59,717 nucleotides of DNA from an uncultured Eubacteriales bacterium (GTDB lineage: Bacteria > Bacillota > Clostridia > Oscillospirales > Acutalibacteraceae), in NCBI GenBank assembly GCA_900316385.1, contig ONCP01000010.1, positions 1 to 59,717 of the forward strand, written 5' to 3'. Positions 24,709-32,584 of this stretch are shown piece by piece. The number at the start of each line of letters is the position of its first letter. Position 1 is the first letter of the stretch. The position numbers were made by a program, and so were the translations under genes. The notes below the pieces were generated by a model that did not search any database, was not told where the DNA came from, and was given only the letters and a program-made list of their open reading frames with translations.

Positions 24709-24737
24709 TTGCTTTTTGGACGAGTTTTTGATATAAT
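24709..24737 (+). promoter_or_regulatory. Promoter of dnaA
   Basis: TTGCTT (24709-24714), 17-bp spacer, TATAAT (24732-24737) with TG in front of it (extended -10). A DnaA-box-like TGTGGAAAA follows at 24749. Confidence 0.75.
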
Positions 24738-24795
24738 ATTTTCAGTATTGTGGAAAACTTCGCATCAATAAAAATTACGAAAGGAAAATTAAAAT

Positions 24796-26112
24796 ATGGA
24801 TCATTTTGACGAAGCCTGGAAAGTAATCTGCGACTATTGCAAAAGTAATATCACGGATGTAGCCTACAACACATGGATCAGTAAAATTGAACCCTTATAT
24901 TTAGATTTTGATAAGAATGAAGCAACTCTTCTCGTTCCCAACGATTTTCACCGCCAAACTCTCGAAAGATGTTACAAGGTGCTTTTAAACGGAGGCTTCA
25001 ACGCAGTTTTCGGCAAGGATATCAAAATCAAATTCAAAGTACCTAAAGATACCGACTATGTCGACGATTCCAAGAAAGAAGAAGTGACCGACGACGGTTA
25101 CGCCTACACCTTCGATACTTTCATCGTAGGCAATTCCAACAAGTTCGCGCACGCGGCTTGTCTTGCCGTAGCCCAAAATCCCTCAAAGGCGTATAATCCT
25201 CTTTTCCTCTACGGAAACTCCGGCTTGGGTAAAACTCATCTTCTTTTCGCTATCGCCAACGAAATCAAGAAAAACGATTCCTCTAAAAAAATCTGTTATG
25301 TAAAGGGAGAGGACTTTACAAACGAGCTGATCGAATCTCTGCATAAGGTACAGATGTCCGAATTCAGACAAAAATACAGATATAACGATATCCTTCTTGT
25401 CGACGACGTTCAGTTTATCGGAGGAAAGGAAAGTACTCAGCAGGAGTTCTTCCACACTTTTGAAACACTTTATCAGGATCAAAAACAGATAATACTCACC
25501 TCCGACCGTCCTCCCAAGGAGATCAAAACTCTCGACGACCGTTTGAGGAGCCGTTTTGAGATGGGCTTGATCGCCGACATCCAGCCGCCGGATATTGAAA
25601 CAAGGATAGCGATCATCAAACGCAAGGCGGACATAATGGAAATCGAAATTCCAAAGGACGTCTGCGAATACATCGCCGCTAATGTAAAGAGCAATATCCG
25701 TCAGCTTGAGGGAACAGTCAAAAAAATAAAAGCAAAAAACAGTCTGGACGGAGAAAAGCCTTCCATCAAATCGGTTCAGAATATCATTGCCGATATTCTC
25801 AACAACGAAACTCCTCCCGAGGTAACGGTTGAAAAGATAATTGAGGAGGTCGCCAGAACCTTCAACGTTAACCCCGAAGAGATGAGAAACTCCAATAACC
25901 GCAGCGCATACATAAGCAAACCGAGACAGGTAGCTATTTATATCGTCAACGAACTCACAAACCTTACGCAGGAAAGCATAGGCAAGGAGTTTGGAGGTAG
26001 AGATCACTCAACGATCAAGTATGCTATCGATAAAACAGATAAAATGATGAAAAAGGACAGCAAGCTCAAGTCTATTATCGACGATATTGTAAAAAACTGC
26101 AGCGCGGAATAA
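24796..26112 (+). CDS. dnaA: Chromosomal replication initiator DnaA
   Basis: 438 aa. Domain I (MDHFDEAWKVICDYCKSNI) is followed by a short domain II (about 85-105). The AAA+ domain has Walker A GNSGLGKTHL and Walker B ILLVDDVQFIGG. Domain IV carries the DnaA-box recognition motif EFGGRDHSTIKYA. The initiator-specific motif lies around KGEDFTNELIESLHKVQM. DnaA-ATP binds 9-mer boxes in oriC and opens the DNA. The ribosome site AAAGGAAAATT precedes the ATG. DnaA boxes flank the gene on both sides. Confidence 0.98.
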   Translation: MDHFDEAWKVICDYCKSNITDVAYNTWISKIEPLYLDFDKNEATLLVPNDFHRQTLERCYKVLLNGGFNAVFGKDIKIKFKVPKDTDYVDDSKKEEVTDDGYAYTFDTFIVGNSNKFAHAACLAVAQNPSKAYNPLFLYGNSGLGKTHLLFAIANEIKKNDSSKKICYVKGEDFTNELIESLHKVQMSEFRQKYRYNDILLVDDVQFIGGKESTQQEFFHTFETLYQDQKQIILTSDRPPKEIKTLDDRLRSRFEMGLIADIQPPDIETRIAIIKRKADIMEIEIPKDVCEYIAANVKSNIRQLEGTVKKIKAKNSLDGEKPSIKSVQNIIADILNNETPPEVTVEKIIEEVARTFNVNPEEMRNSNNRSAYISKPRQVAIYIVNELTNLTQESIGKEFGGRDHSTIKYAIDKTDKMMKKDSKLKSIIDDIVKNCSAE

Positions 26113-26351
26113 TTTTCCACATTTTCTTTAACTTTAAACAATCCGTTTTCCACCTCATGTGGAAAGCTTTGTAAGCAGAAAAATTTTATCAACATTTTCA
26201 ACATTATCAAAATAAAACTTTATCTCTGTTTTTTGCGGTAAATATCGGAAAAATCACGAGATTCCACATTTCCACAGCCCCTACTACTACTACTGAGGAA
26301 TAATAGTAATATTATGTAATGTTATAACGGAAAACCGAAAGGAATCTAATA
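26113..26351. other. dnaA-dnaN intergenic oriC with DnaA boxes and DnaA-trio tract
   Basis: A cluster of DnaA-box-like 9-mers is present: TTTTCCACA (26113-26121), TTTTCCACC (26146-26154), reversed TGTGGAAAG (26158-26166), TTATCAACA (26186-26194), then ATTCCACA and TTTCCACA at 26261-26276. The last boxes are followed by a short C-rich run and CTACTACTACTACT (26281-26294). The complement of that tract is the repeated GAT/AAT-type DnaA-trio used to load DnaA onto single strand, so this is the expected basal unwinding element. An AT-rich stretch follows up to the dnaN ribosome site (CCGAAAGGAATCT). Confidence 0.85.
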
Positions 26352-27452
26352 ATGAAAATTAATGTATTAAGAACAGATCTGGCTGAAGCAGTCGGTAATG
26401 TTTCAAGAGCCGTAGCTGTAAAAGCGGCCATTCCCGCTCTGGAGGGCATACTTATAAAAGCCTACGGCGCCAAGCTTTCTATCTCAGGTTATAATCTTGA
26501 AATAGGTATCACAACTAATATCGACGCCACGATCCAAGAGCAGGGAGAAATAGTAGTCAGCGCGAGAATATTCTCGGAAATAGTCAGAAAACTGCCCGAG
26601 GAGGTAGTTTGTATTGAAACAGATGAAAGAATGATTACTTACATCACCAGCGGACAGGCTGATTATCAGATCGTAGGAATGTCCTCTGTTGAATATCCCG
26701 ATCTTCCCGTTTTTGAGGAGAACGAAAGTATTGAACTCAAAGGCGAAATTCTCAGGGATATGATAAAGAGCACGGTTTACGCTGTTTCAGATAATAATTC
26801 AAAGCCAATCTATACAGGCTCTCTCTTTGATATTTCACAAAAGACCTTCAAAATAGTAGCAATAGACGGTTACAGAATGGCAATCAGAAAAGAAGAGGTA
26901 GACAGCGACGCCGATACTCAGTTTGTTGTACCCGGAAAAACAGAGCAGGAGATACTCAAGCTGATCAATGATGAAGAAAATGTTAAAATCAGCGTAGGAC
27001 AAAGACATATTCGTTTTAATATTGAGGAGTACTCAGTAATTTCAAGATTGATAGAAGGAAACTTCCTTGATTATAAGAGTACTATCCCGAAGGATAAAAG
27101 AACAGAAGCTGTTGTTAATACCCGCGCCCTTATAAGCGCGGTGGACAGAATGTCGCTTTTGAATAACGAAAAAATGCCTTCACCCGTGCGCTGCGTTTTC
27201 TCAGGCGACGAGATACGTTTCAGCTGTGTTTCATCCGTCGGTAAGGCGAACGACAGAATCAGCGCGCCTATTATGGGAGAAGATGTTGAAATAGGTTTCA
27301 ATAATCGATATATGCTTGATGCGTTAAGGAATATTGAAACCGATGAAGTAAAAATTTGCCTCAACGGAAGTCTTTCTCCTATGATCATCACCCCTGTCAA
27401 GGGAGACAGCTTCGTCAGCTTGGTCGTTCCGATGAGGTTGTCAAATGTCTAA
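26352..27452 (+). CDS. dnaN: DNA polymerase III sliding clamp (beta)
   Basis: 366 aa, the standard three-domain clamp length. It opens [21 protein letters not shown] and ends with the beta-clamp C-terminus [20 protein letters not shown], which forms the partner-binding cleft. It encircles DNA and tethers polymerase and repair factors. The order oriC-dnaN-yaaA-recF is conserved. Its stop overlaps the start of the next gene by 8 bp. Confidence 0.98.
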   Translation: MKINVLRTDLAEAVGNVSRAVAVKAAIPALEGILIKAYGAKLSISGYNLEIGITTNIDATIQEQGEIVVSARIFSEIVRKLPEEVVCIETDERMITYITSGQADYQIVGMSSVEYPDLPVFEENESIELKGEILRDMIKSTVYAVSDNNSKPIYTGSLFDISQKTFKIVAIDGYRMAIRKEEVDSDADTQFVVPGKTEQEILKLINDEENVKISVGQRHIRFNIEEYSVISRLIEGNFLDYKSTIPKDKRTEAVVNTRALISAVDRMSLLNNEKMPSPVRCVFSGDEIRFSCVSSVGKANDRISAPIMGEDVEIGFNNRYMLDALRNIETDEVKICLNGSLSPMIITPVKGDSFVSLVVPMRLSNV

Positions 27453-27663
27453 GGAAAAAATTAAGGCAGAGGGTGAATATATCAAGCTGCAGGATCTTTT
27501 GAAGCTCAGCGGTCTTTGCGAGACGGGAGGTCACGCTAAGGTGGTAATTCAGAATGGTGAGGTCAAGGTCAACGGCGAGGTATGCTTAATGAGAGGAAAA
27601 AAACTCAGAACAGGAGATACAGCTGAGTTTGACGGCAAAGAAGTCGAAGTAATTATGGTATAA
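27445..27663 (+). CDS. yaaA: S4-domain RNA-binding protein YaaA/RlbA
   Basis: 72 aa. A single S4-like domain: [35 protein letters not shown] and RGKKLRTGD. It occurs between dnaN and recF in most Firmicutes and binds ribosomal RNA in assembly intermediates (established for Bacillus YaaA/RlbA). It overlaps the end of dnaN by 8 bp, so translation is coupled. Confidence 0.93.
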   Translation: MSKEKIKAEGEYIKLQDLLKLSGLCETGGHAKVVIQNGEVKVNGEVCLMRGKKLRTGDTAEFDGKEVEVIMV

Positions 27664-27675
27664 GGACGTGAAAAA

Positions 27676-28773
27676 TTGAGAGTTAACGGTTTACATTTTA
27701 AAAATTACCGTAACCTCATTGACGGAAGCCTTGAGCCGTCCGAAAAAATGAATGTGATTTACGGAAACAACGCTCAGGGAAAAACCAATATTTTGGAGGC
27801 TCTTTGGCTTTTTTGCGGCGGACACAGCTTCCGCGGTTCAAAGGAAAACGAATTTATAAAATTCGGAGAAAAATTCGCCAGATTAAAAGCAGATTTTTAT
27901 TCTCAGGGCAGGAGTCAACAGGCGGAGCTTCTTTATAACGGAGGAAAAAAAGAAGTTACGATAAACGGAGTAAAAAAACACACCTCTGCTTCACTTATCG
28001 GAAAGTATACAGCTGTGATTTTTTCCCCCGAGGATCTCACTCTTGTTAAAAGAGGTCCGTCCGCGAGAAGAAGATTCATCGACAGCGCCATTTGCAGGGA
28101 AAAATTCCAGAATGCCGTTATCATTTCAAAATATAATCAAACGCTTAATCAGAGAAACGCGTTATTAAAAGATATATTTCATCATCCCGAGCTGAAGGAT
28201 ATGCTCGAGATATGGGATGAAAATCTTTGTTATCTCGGCGCTCAAATTATTTTTCAAAGATTGATGTATATAAAAAAGCTTTCCGAATACGCGGGAGATT
28301 ATCATTTTGGGATATCTGATAACAAAGAGAAGCTTGGATTGATCTATTCTTCAACCTGCCGCGCTGAATACGGCGACAGTAAAGAAACTATATTAAAAAA
28401 ATTAAAGGAAGCGATGAAGGATAGTATCGACGACGACTGTCGTTCGGGATTTACCAATGTCGGTCCTCACAGAGAGGATTTTGATATTATAATCAACGGA
28501 CGAAAAGCAAAGATTTTTGCTTCACAGGGTCAGCAGCGCAGCGCGGTGCTGTCTTTGAAGCTAGCCGAGGCAAAGCTTCTCTCCGATTTGACAGAGGAAA
28601 ATCCTATCATACTGCTTGACGACGTTATGTCCGAGCTGGATAAAAAGAGACAGGATTTTCTTCTCAATAAAATCTCCGATTATCAGGTTTTTATAACCTG
28701 TTGCGATTTTGAAGAAAATTCTCTTTTAAGGGAAGGTAAAAAATTTTTGATAGAAGAGGGAAGAATCAGCTGA
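27676..28773 (+). CDS. recF: DNA replication and repair protein RecF
   Basis: 365 aa. Walker A GNNAQGKTN near residues 30-38, the signature motif with SQGQQRSAVLSLKLAEA, and Walker B IILLDDVMSELD. It is an SMC-like ATPase that helps load RecA at gaps. It starts at TTG (27676) with AAGGACGTGAAAAA ahead. Its stop shares a base with the remB start (TGATG). Confidence 0.97.
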   Translation: MRVNGLHFKNYRNLIDGSLEPSEKMNVIYGNNAQGKTNILEALWLFCGGHSFRGSKENEFIKFGEKFARLKADFYSQGRSQQAELLYNGGKKEVTINGVKKHTSASLIGKYTAVIFSPEDLTLVKRGPSARRRFIDSAICREKFQNAVIISKYNQTLNQRNALLKDIFHHPELKDMLEIWDENLCYLGAQIIFQRLMYIKKLSEYAGDYHFGISDNKEKLGLIYSSTCRAEYGDSKETILKKLKEAMKDSIDDDCRSGFTNVGPHREDFDIIINGRKAKIFASQGQQRSAVLSLKLAEAKLLSDLTEENPIILLDDVMSELDKKRQDFLLNKISDYQVFITCCDFEENSLLREGKKFLIEEGRIS

Positions 28774-29030
28774 TGTACCTTCATCTCGGAGAAAAAACGG
28801 TCATCAGAACCGAAAGTATAATCGGTATTTTTGACCTCGATAATACAACTTTATCAAAAAATACGCGCGAATTTTTGACTCTTGCCGAAAAACGAGGAAA
28901 GGTTATCAATGTAAGCATGGAGCTGCCGAGGTCTTTCATCGTGTGTGTCGAAAATAAAGAGACAACCGTCTATATAAGCCAGCTTTCAAGCCAGACGCTG
29001 TACAGACGAAATAAAATAAAGCTGATTTGA
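28773..29030 (+). CDS. remB: Extracellular matrix regulator RemB-like protein
   Basis: 85 aa. Starts MYLHLGEKTVIRTESIIGIFD, matching the RemB/YaaB family that lies between recF and gyrB in Bacillus. DNA-binding RemA and RemB control matrix and osmoprotection genes there; RemB itself is poorly understood. It overlaps recF by one base. It is the only remA/remB-type gene in the window. Confidence 0.88.
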   Translation: MYLHLGEKTVIRTESIIGIFDLDNTTLSKNTREFLTLAEKRGKVINVSMELPRSFIVCVENKETTVYISQLSSQTLYRRNKIKLI

Positions 29031-29041
29031 GGAAGATAGCT

Positions 29042-29692
29042 ATGAAAGGAAAAAAATGTCCATATTGCGGAAGAAGGATCGCGTATAACACGGTTTTTCA
29101 CGAAAAAAAGCACGGTCTTTACAAGTGCTCCAGATGCAAGAAGGAAAGTAAGGTAAAAACCGACATTAAGCTGATGATCGCTTTTCTGGCGGTTGTGCTG
29201 GTAGTTGTTTTGTATATTGTGGTCTGGCAGAATACAGGCTTTCACAATAACTTCGCGGGAATATTTCCTCCTATTATTATCCTTATTATTTTCTACTTCT
29301 GCACTCCATTTTTTGTGAGATTCGTTCCTCTGAAAAAATATATGGAAAAGAAGGTTCAGAACAACGAGGCCGCCGTTATTGAGGAGGTCAGTCCGCCCGA
29401 GGACTTTGTTTTTGACAGAAAAATATTTGAGCAGATAAAAAACAATCGCAGGGTTCCGATGAGCGTTGAGCAGAAAATAGATAAAATGGACGAAGAAAAC
29501 GATCAGTACGTTCCCGTAATAAAGAATGTCAGTGAGGCTCACGCTTCCTCCGACGCTCCTTTGAAGAAGGTGGTCAAGCCCGCTTCGGACAGATTCGTCA
29601 GAGAAACTTATGAGGAAGAGGATGTCAAGCCCTACATTCCCAAAAAGACAAAACCCGACGGTTCAAAATATACTGCCAACAGGAAGCTTTGA
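29042..29692 (+). CDS. Zinc-ribbon membrane protein (cxxc-type)
   Basis: 216 aa from the ATG at 29042, preceded by GAGGAAGATAGCT; a TTG 15 bp upstream is in frame but has no ribosome site. A zinc ribbon at the N-terminus (C6, C9, C29, C32; CPYCGRR ... CSRCKK) is followed by two membrane helices at ~42-62 and ~72-92. A ~120-residue charged cytosolic tail follows, without a known domain. The spacing of ~20 residues between the CxxC pairs is that of the small 'cxxc_20_cxxc' proteins. It lies between remB and gyrB, where most relatives have nothing or only remB. It is probably in the dnaN-recF transcript. Confidence 0.8.
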   Translation: MKGKKCPYCGRRIAYNTVFHEKKHGLYKCSRCKKESKVKTDIKLMIAFLAVVLVVVLYIVVWQNTGFHNNFAGIFPPIIILIIFYFCTPFFVRFVPLKKYMEKKVQNNEAAVIEEVSPPEDFVFDRKIFEQIKNNRRVPMSVEQKIDKMDEENDQYVPVIKNVSEAHASSDAPLKKVVKPASDRFVRETYEEEDVKPYIPKKTKPDGSKYTANRKL

Positions 29693-29694
29693 TC

Positions 29695-30099
29695 ATGTTC
29701 AGATTGCCTGTTTGTCCGTACTGTAAAACAGTATACGGATATAATGAAGTAAAAAAAGCGCTGAGAAAAAAGGAAGTTTGCTGCTATCACTGTAAAAACA
29801 AATTCAAAAAGGGCGGAATAAAAGGCTTACTGCTTTTCGCGTTGATATTTATTGTTTTGGCGGTGATCCTGAATCTCGTACTGTTGGGGATAGTCGGAAT
29901 CCGCGAAGTTTCGCTTGTTCCGCTGTTTTTGCTTGATTGCGCGCTGGCGTTTATCGCGTATTTACTATATCCTTTTTTTACCGAGTTCGGTAAAACCGAT
30001 AATAAAACAAAAGAGATACCGACTTCAAAAATCATTTCGGAAAATCATAAAGAAAAAAAGTCGGTTAGAATAAGAAACAGAAAAAAAGACAGTAATTGA
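29695..30099 (+). CDS. Second zinc-ribbon membrane protein (cxxc_20_cxxc-like)
   Basis: 134 aa from the ATG at 29695, two bases after the previous stop, with AGGAAGCTT as ribosome site. Same plan as its neighbour: CPYC (7-10) and CYHC (30-33) forming a zinc ribbon, then hydrophobic segments at ~41-65 and ~70-92 and a basic tail. The two look like tandem duplicates that have diverged. Function unknown. Confidence 0.8.
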   Translation: MFRLPVCPYCKTVYGYNEVKKALRKKEVCCYHCKNKFKKGGIKGLLLFALIFIVLAVILNLVLLGIVGIREVSLVPLFLLDCALAFIAYLLYPFFTEFGKTDNKTKEIPTSKIISENHKEKKSVRIRNRKKDSN

Positions 30100-30130
30100 A
30101 TAGGTTTTTTATAAAACCCTTTGCTTCTTA

Positions 30131-30179
30131 TCAGCCCACGATAAGCGGTAAAGCAAATAAATGAAAACAGGTGGGCTGA
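30131..30179 (+). promoter_or_regulatory. Leader hairpin ahead of gyrB
   Basis: TCAGCCCAC (30131-30139) and GTGGGCTGA (30171-30179) are a 9-bp perfect inverted repeat around a 31-nt loop. The right arm lies next to the gyrB ribosome site (GAAAGG) and ATG at 30186, so it could mask it. Confidence 0.55.
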
Positions 30180-30185
30180 AAGGCT

Positions 30186-32141
30186 ATGGCGATTATTGTG
30201 GAAAATGAAGAAATAAAAGTTTCGAAGGTAGAAAACGACTACGGAGCGGACGACATACAGGTTCTTGAGGGACTGGAAGCGGTCAGAAAAAGACCCGGTA
30301 TGTACATCGGTTCAACGGGACCCCGCGGACTTCATCATCTTGTTTATGAGATAGTAGATAACTCGATCGACGAGGCTCTTGCCGGCTACTGTTCAAAAAT
30401 CGACGTAGCCATCGAACCGGGAGAGATAATCCGCGTACGTGATAACGGACGAGGAATCCCTGTCGGAATCAATGAGAAAACAGGCGTTCCTGCCGTTACT
30501 CTTGTATTTACTGTTCTGCACGCCGGCGGAAAATTCGGCGGCGGCGGATATAAGGTTTCGGGAGGTCTGCACGGCGTCGGCGCTTCTGTCGTCAACGCTC
30601 TGTCCGAATGGGTCGAGGTCAAGGTTTTTGACGGAGAGGATATCTATTTTCAGCGTTATGAAAGAGGAAAGATCGTTTGCGATCTGAAGAAGATCGGAAA
30701 ATCCTCGGAGCGCGGCACGGAGGTTCGCTTCAAGGCGGACGCGAAGATATTCAAGGAAACTACCGTTTATGAGTATGAAGTCCTTGAAAAACGTCTGCGC
30801 GAGCAAGCTTTCCTGAACGCGGGAGTTCACATCGAGCTTCGCGACGAGAGACAGGAAGAGGCAGTTCAGAAAAACTTCTGTTACGAGGGCGGAATCAGCT
30901 CCTTTGTTGAGTTTATCAACAAGAAAAAGCACGTTGATCCCATACATCCCGATGTTATTTACTTTGCCGCTAAGAATCCCGAGGATACCGTTACCGTTGA
31001 GGTAGCTATGCAGTATAATGACAGCTATAACGAGCTTATGCTGTCGTTTGCGAATAATATTCACACAGTTGACGGCGGTACTCACGAGGAGGGCTTTAAA
31101 CGAGCCTTGACCCGTGTGATGAACGACTACGCCAGACGCTTTAATAAGCTCAAGGAAAATGATAAAAACCTTTCGGGCGAGGACGTAAGAGAAGGACTTA
31201 CAGCCGTTATCAGCGTAAAGGTGAAGGAAGCTCAGTTTGAAGGTCAAACCAAGGCAAAGCTCGGAAACACCGAGGTCAGAACTATGGTTGACAAGCTGCT
31301 TTCGGAGAAGCTTTCCGTATTTTTAGAGGAAAATCCGCAGGTCGCCAGGGTTATCTTTGACAAAGCGCTCGCCTCCGCGAAAGCCAGAGAAGCGGCAAGA
31401 AAAGCAAGGGAAAACGTCAGAAGAAAATCAGCCCTCGAGGGAGCTCAGCTCCCCGGTAAGCTCTCGGATTGTCAGTCCAAAGACAGCTCCGAAACAGAAA
31501 TTTTCATCGTCGAGGGAGACTCGGCGGGCGGTTCCGCCAAGGGCGGACGTGACAGAAGGATTCAGGCGATTCTTCCGCTTTGGGGCAAAATGCTCAATGT
31601 TGAAAAAGCGCGTCTTGACAGAGTTTACGGAAACGACAAGCTCACTCCCGTTATCACGGCGCTCGGTACTGGTATCGGCGAGGAATTTAATATGGAAAAG
31701 CTGCGCTACGGCAAGGTCATTATTATGGCGGATGCCGACGTCGACGGTCAGCATATCAGAACGCTTTTGCTTACCTTCTTTTTCCGCTTTATGCGTCCTT
31801 TGATCGAGGAGGGTCATATCTACATCGCCCAACCGCCCCTTTACAGGATCACCAAGGGAAAAGAGCACAAGTACGCTTATTCCGATATAGAACGCGACAG
31901 AATACTTGCGTCTATGGAGGGAAAAACCGAGATTCAGCGTTATAAAGGTCTCGGTGAAATGGACGAGGATCAGCTTTGGGAAACAACAATGAATCCCGAA
32001 ACCAGATTGATGCTCAAGGTCAACCTTAACGACGCGGAGGCTGCGGACGAAACCTTCAGCATCCTTATGGGCGATAAGGTTGAACCGAGAAGAGAATTCA
32101 TCGAAGCGAACGCCAAGTTTGTTCAGAATCTCGACGTATAA
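30186..32141 (+). CDS. gyrB: DNA gyrase subunit B
   Basis: 651 aa. GHKL ATPase motifs: [24 protein letters not shown] and [15 protein letters not shown]. The transducer QTK loop reads [10 protein letters not shown]. The TOPRIM part has [16 protein letters not shown] and the metal site [14 protein letters not shown]. GyrB supplies ATP to gyrase, which adds negative supercoils. The Toprim motif has GGRD where the usual form is QGRD, probably a clade variation. It starts at 30186 behind a leader hairpin. Confidence 0.97.
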   Translation: MAIIVENEEIKVSKVENDYGADDIQVLEGLEAVRKRPGMYIGSTGPRGLHHLVYEIVDNSIDEALAGYCSKIDVAIEPGEIIRVRDNGRGIPVGINEKTGVPAVTLVFTVLHAGGKFGGGGYKVSGGLHGVGASVVNALSEWVEVKVFDGEDIYFQRYERGKIVCDLKKIGKSSERGTEVRFKADAKIFKETTVYEYEVLEKRLREQAFLNAGVHIELRDERQEEAVQKNFCYEGGISSFVEFINKKKHVDPIHPDVIYFAAKNPEDTVTVEVAMQYNDSYNELMLSFANNIHTVDGGTHEEGFKRALTRVMNDYARRFNKLKENDKNLSGEDVREGLTAVISVKVKEAQFEGQTKAKLGNTEVRTMVDKLLSEKLSVFLEENPQVARVIFDKALASAKAREAARKARENVRRKSALEGAQLPGKLSDCQSKDSSETEIFIVEGDSAGGSAKGGRDRRIQAILPLWGKMLNVEKARLDRVYGNDKLTPVITALGTGIGEEFNMEKLRYGKVIIMADADVDGQHIRTLLLTFFFRFMRPLIEEGHIYIAQPPLYRITKGKEHKYAYSDIERDRILASMEGKTEIQRYKGLGEMDEDQLWETTMNPETRLMLKVNLNDAEAADETFSILMGDKVEPRREFIEANAKFVQNLDV

Positions 32142-32151
32142 GGGGGATAAT

Positions 32152-32574
32152 ATGCATTCCAAATCGTATATCACAGTCCGCTACGCGGAAACAGACAGAA
32201 TGGGAATAGCTCATCATTCAAATTATCCCGTTTGGTATGAGGTAGGGAGAACCGATTATATAAAGTTATACGGAGTAACATACAGCGAAATGGAACAAGC
32301 GGGCGTGCTTATGCCGCTTACCAACCTTTCCTGTACCTTCAAATCTCCCGCTCTTTACGAGGACAACATAATAGTCAGAACGTGGGTTATCGGACTTCGC
32401 GCCGCTCAGATCCAGTTTACCTACACGGTGAAGAAGATCAATCCCGACGGCACGGAAACAGAGCTGGGCTACGGAACGACAGAGCACGGCTTTGTGGACA
32501 GCAAGACCTTTAAACCCTGTAATATAAAAAAACGAATGCCAAAGCTATTCGAACAGATAAAAGCGACGCTTTGA
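32152..32574 (+). CDS. Acyl-CoA thioesterase, YbgC/4HBT family
   Basis: 140 aa from the ATG at 32152 (ribosome site AAGGGGGATAAT). A hotdog-fold protein with the YbgC signature RYAETDRMGIAHHSNYPVW, in which the Asp is the catalytic residue. Substrates of this family vary (short acyl-CoA or 4-hydroxybenzoyl-CoA). It lies between gyrB and gyrA, 11 bp before gyrA, probably co-transcribed. This insertion between the gyrase genes is not part of the core Firmicutes order. Confidence 0.92.
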   Translation: MHSKSYITVRYAETDRMGIAHHSNYPVWYEVGRTDYIKLYGVTYSEMEQAGVLMPLTNLSCTFKSPALYEDNIIVRTWVIGLRAAQIQFTYTVKKINPDGTETELGYGTTEHGFVDSKTFKPCNIKKRMPKLFEQIKATL

Positions 32575-32584
32575 GGTGACATAA

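Larger units (their letters stand above)
24460..24795. other. rpmH-dnaA intergenic region, probable left part of oriC
   Basis: A 336-bp, very AT-rich divergent region with ATATATA-type tracts around 24655-24705. It holds the rpmH and dnaA promoters and one DnaA-box-like TGTGGAAAA (24749-24757) just downstream of the dnaA promoter, a likely autoregulation site. In Bacillus the origin is bipartite around dnaA. Confidence 0.6.
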
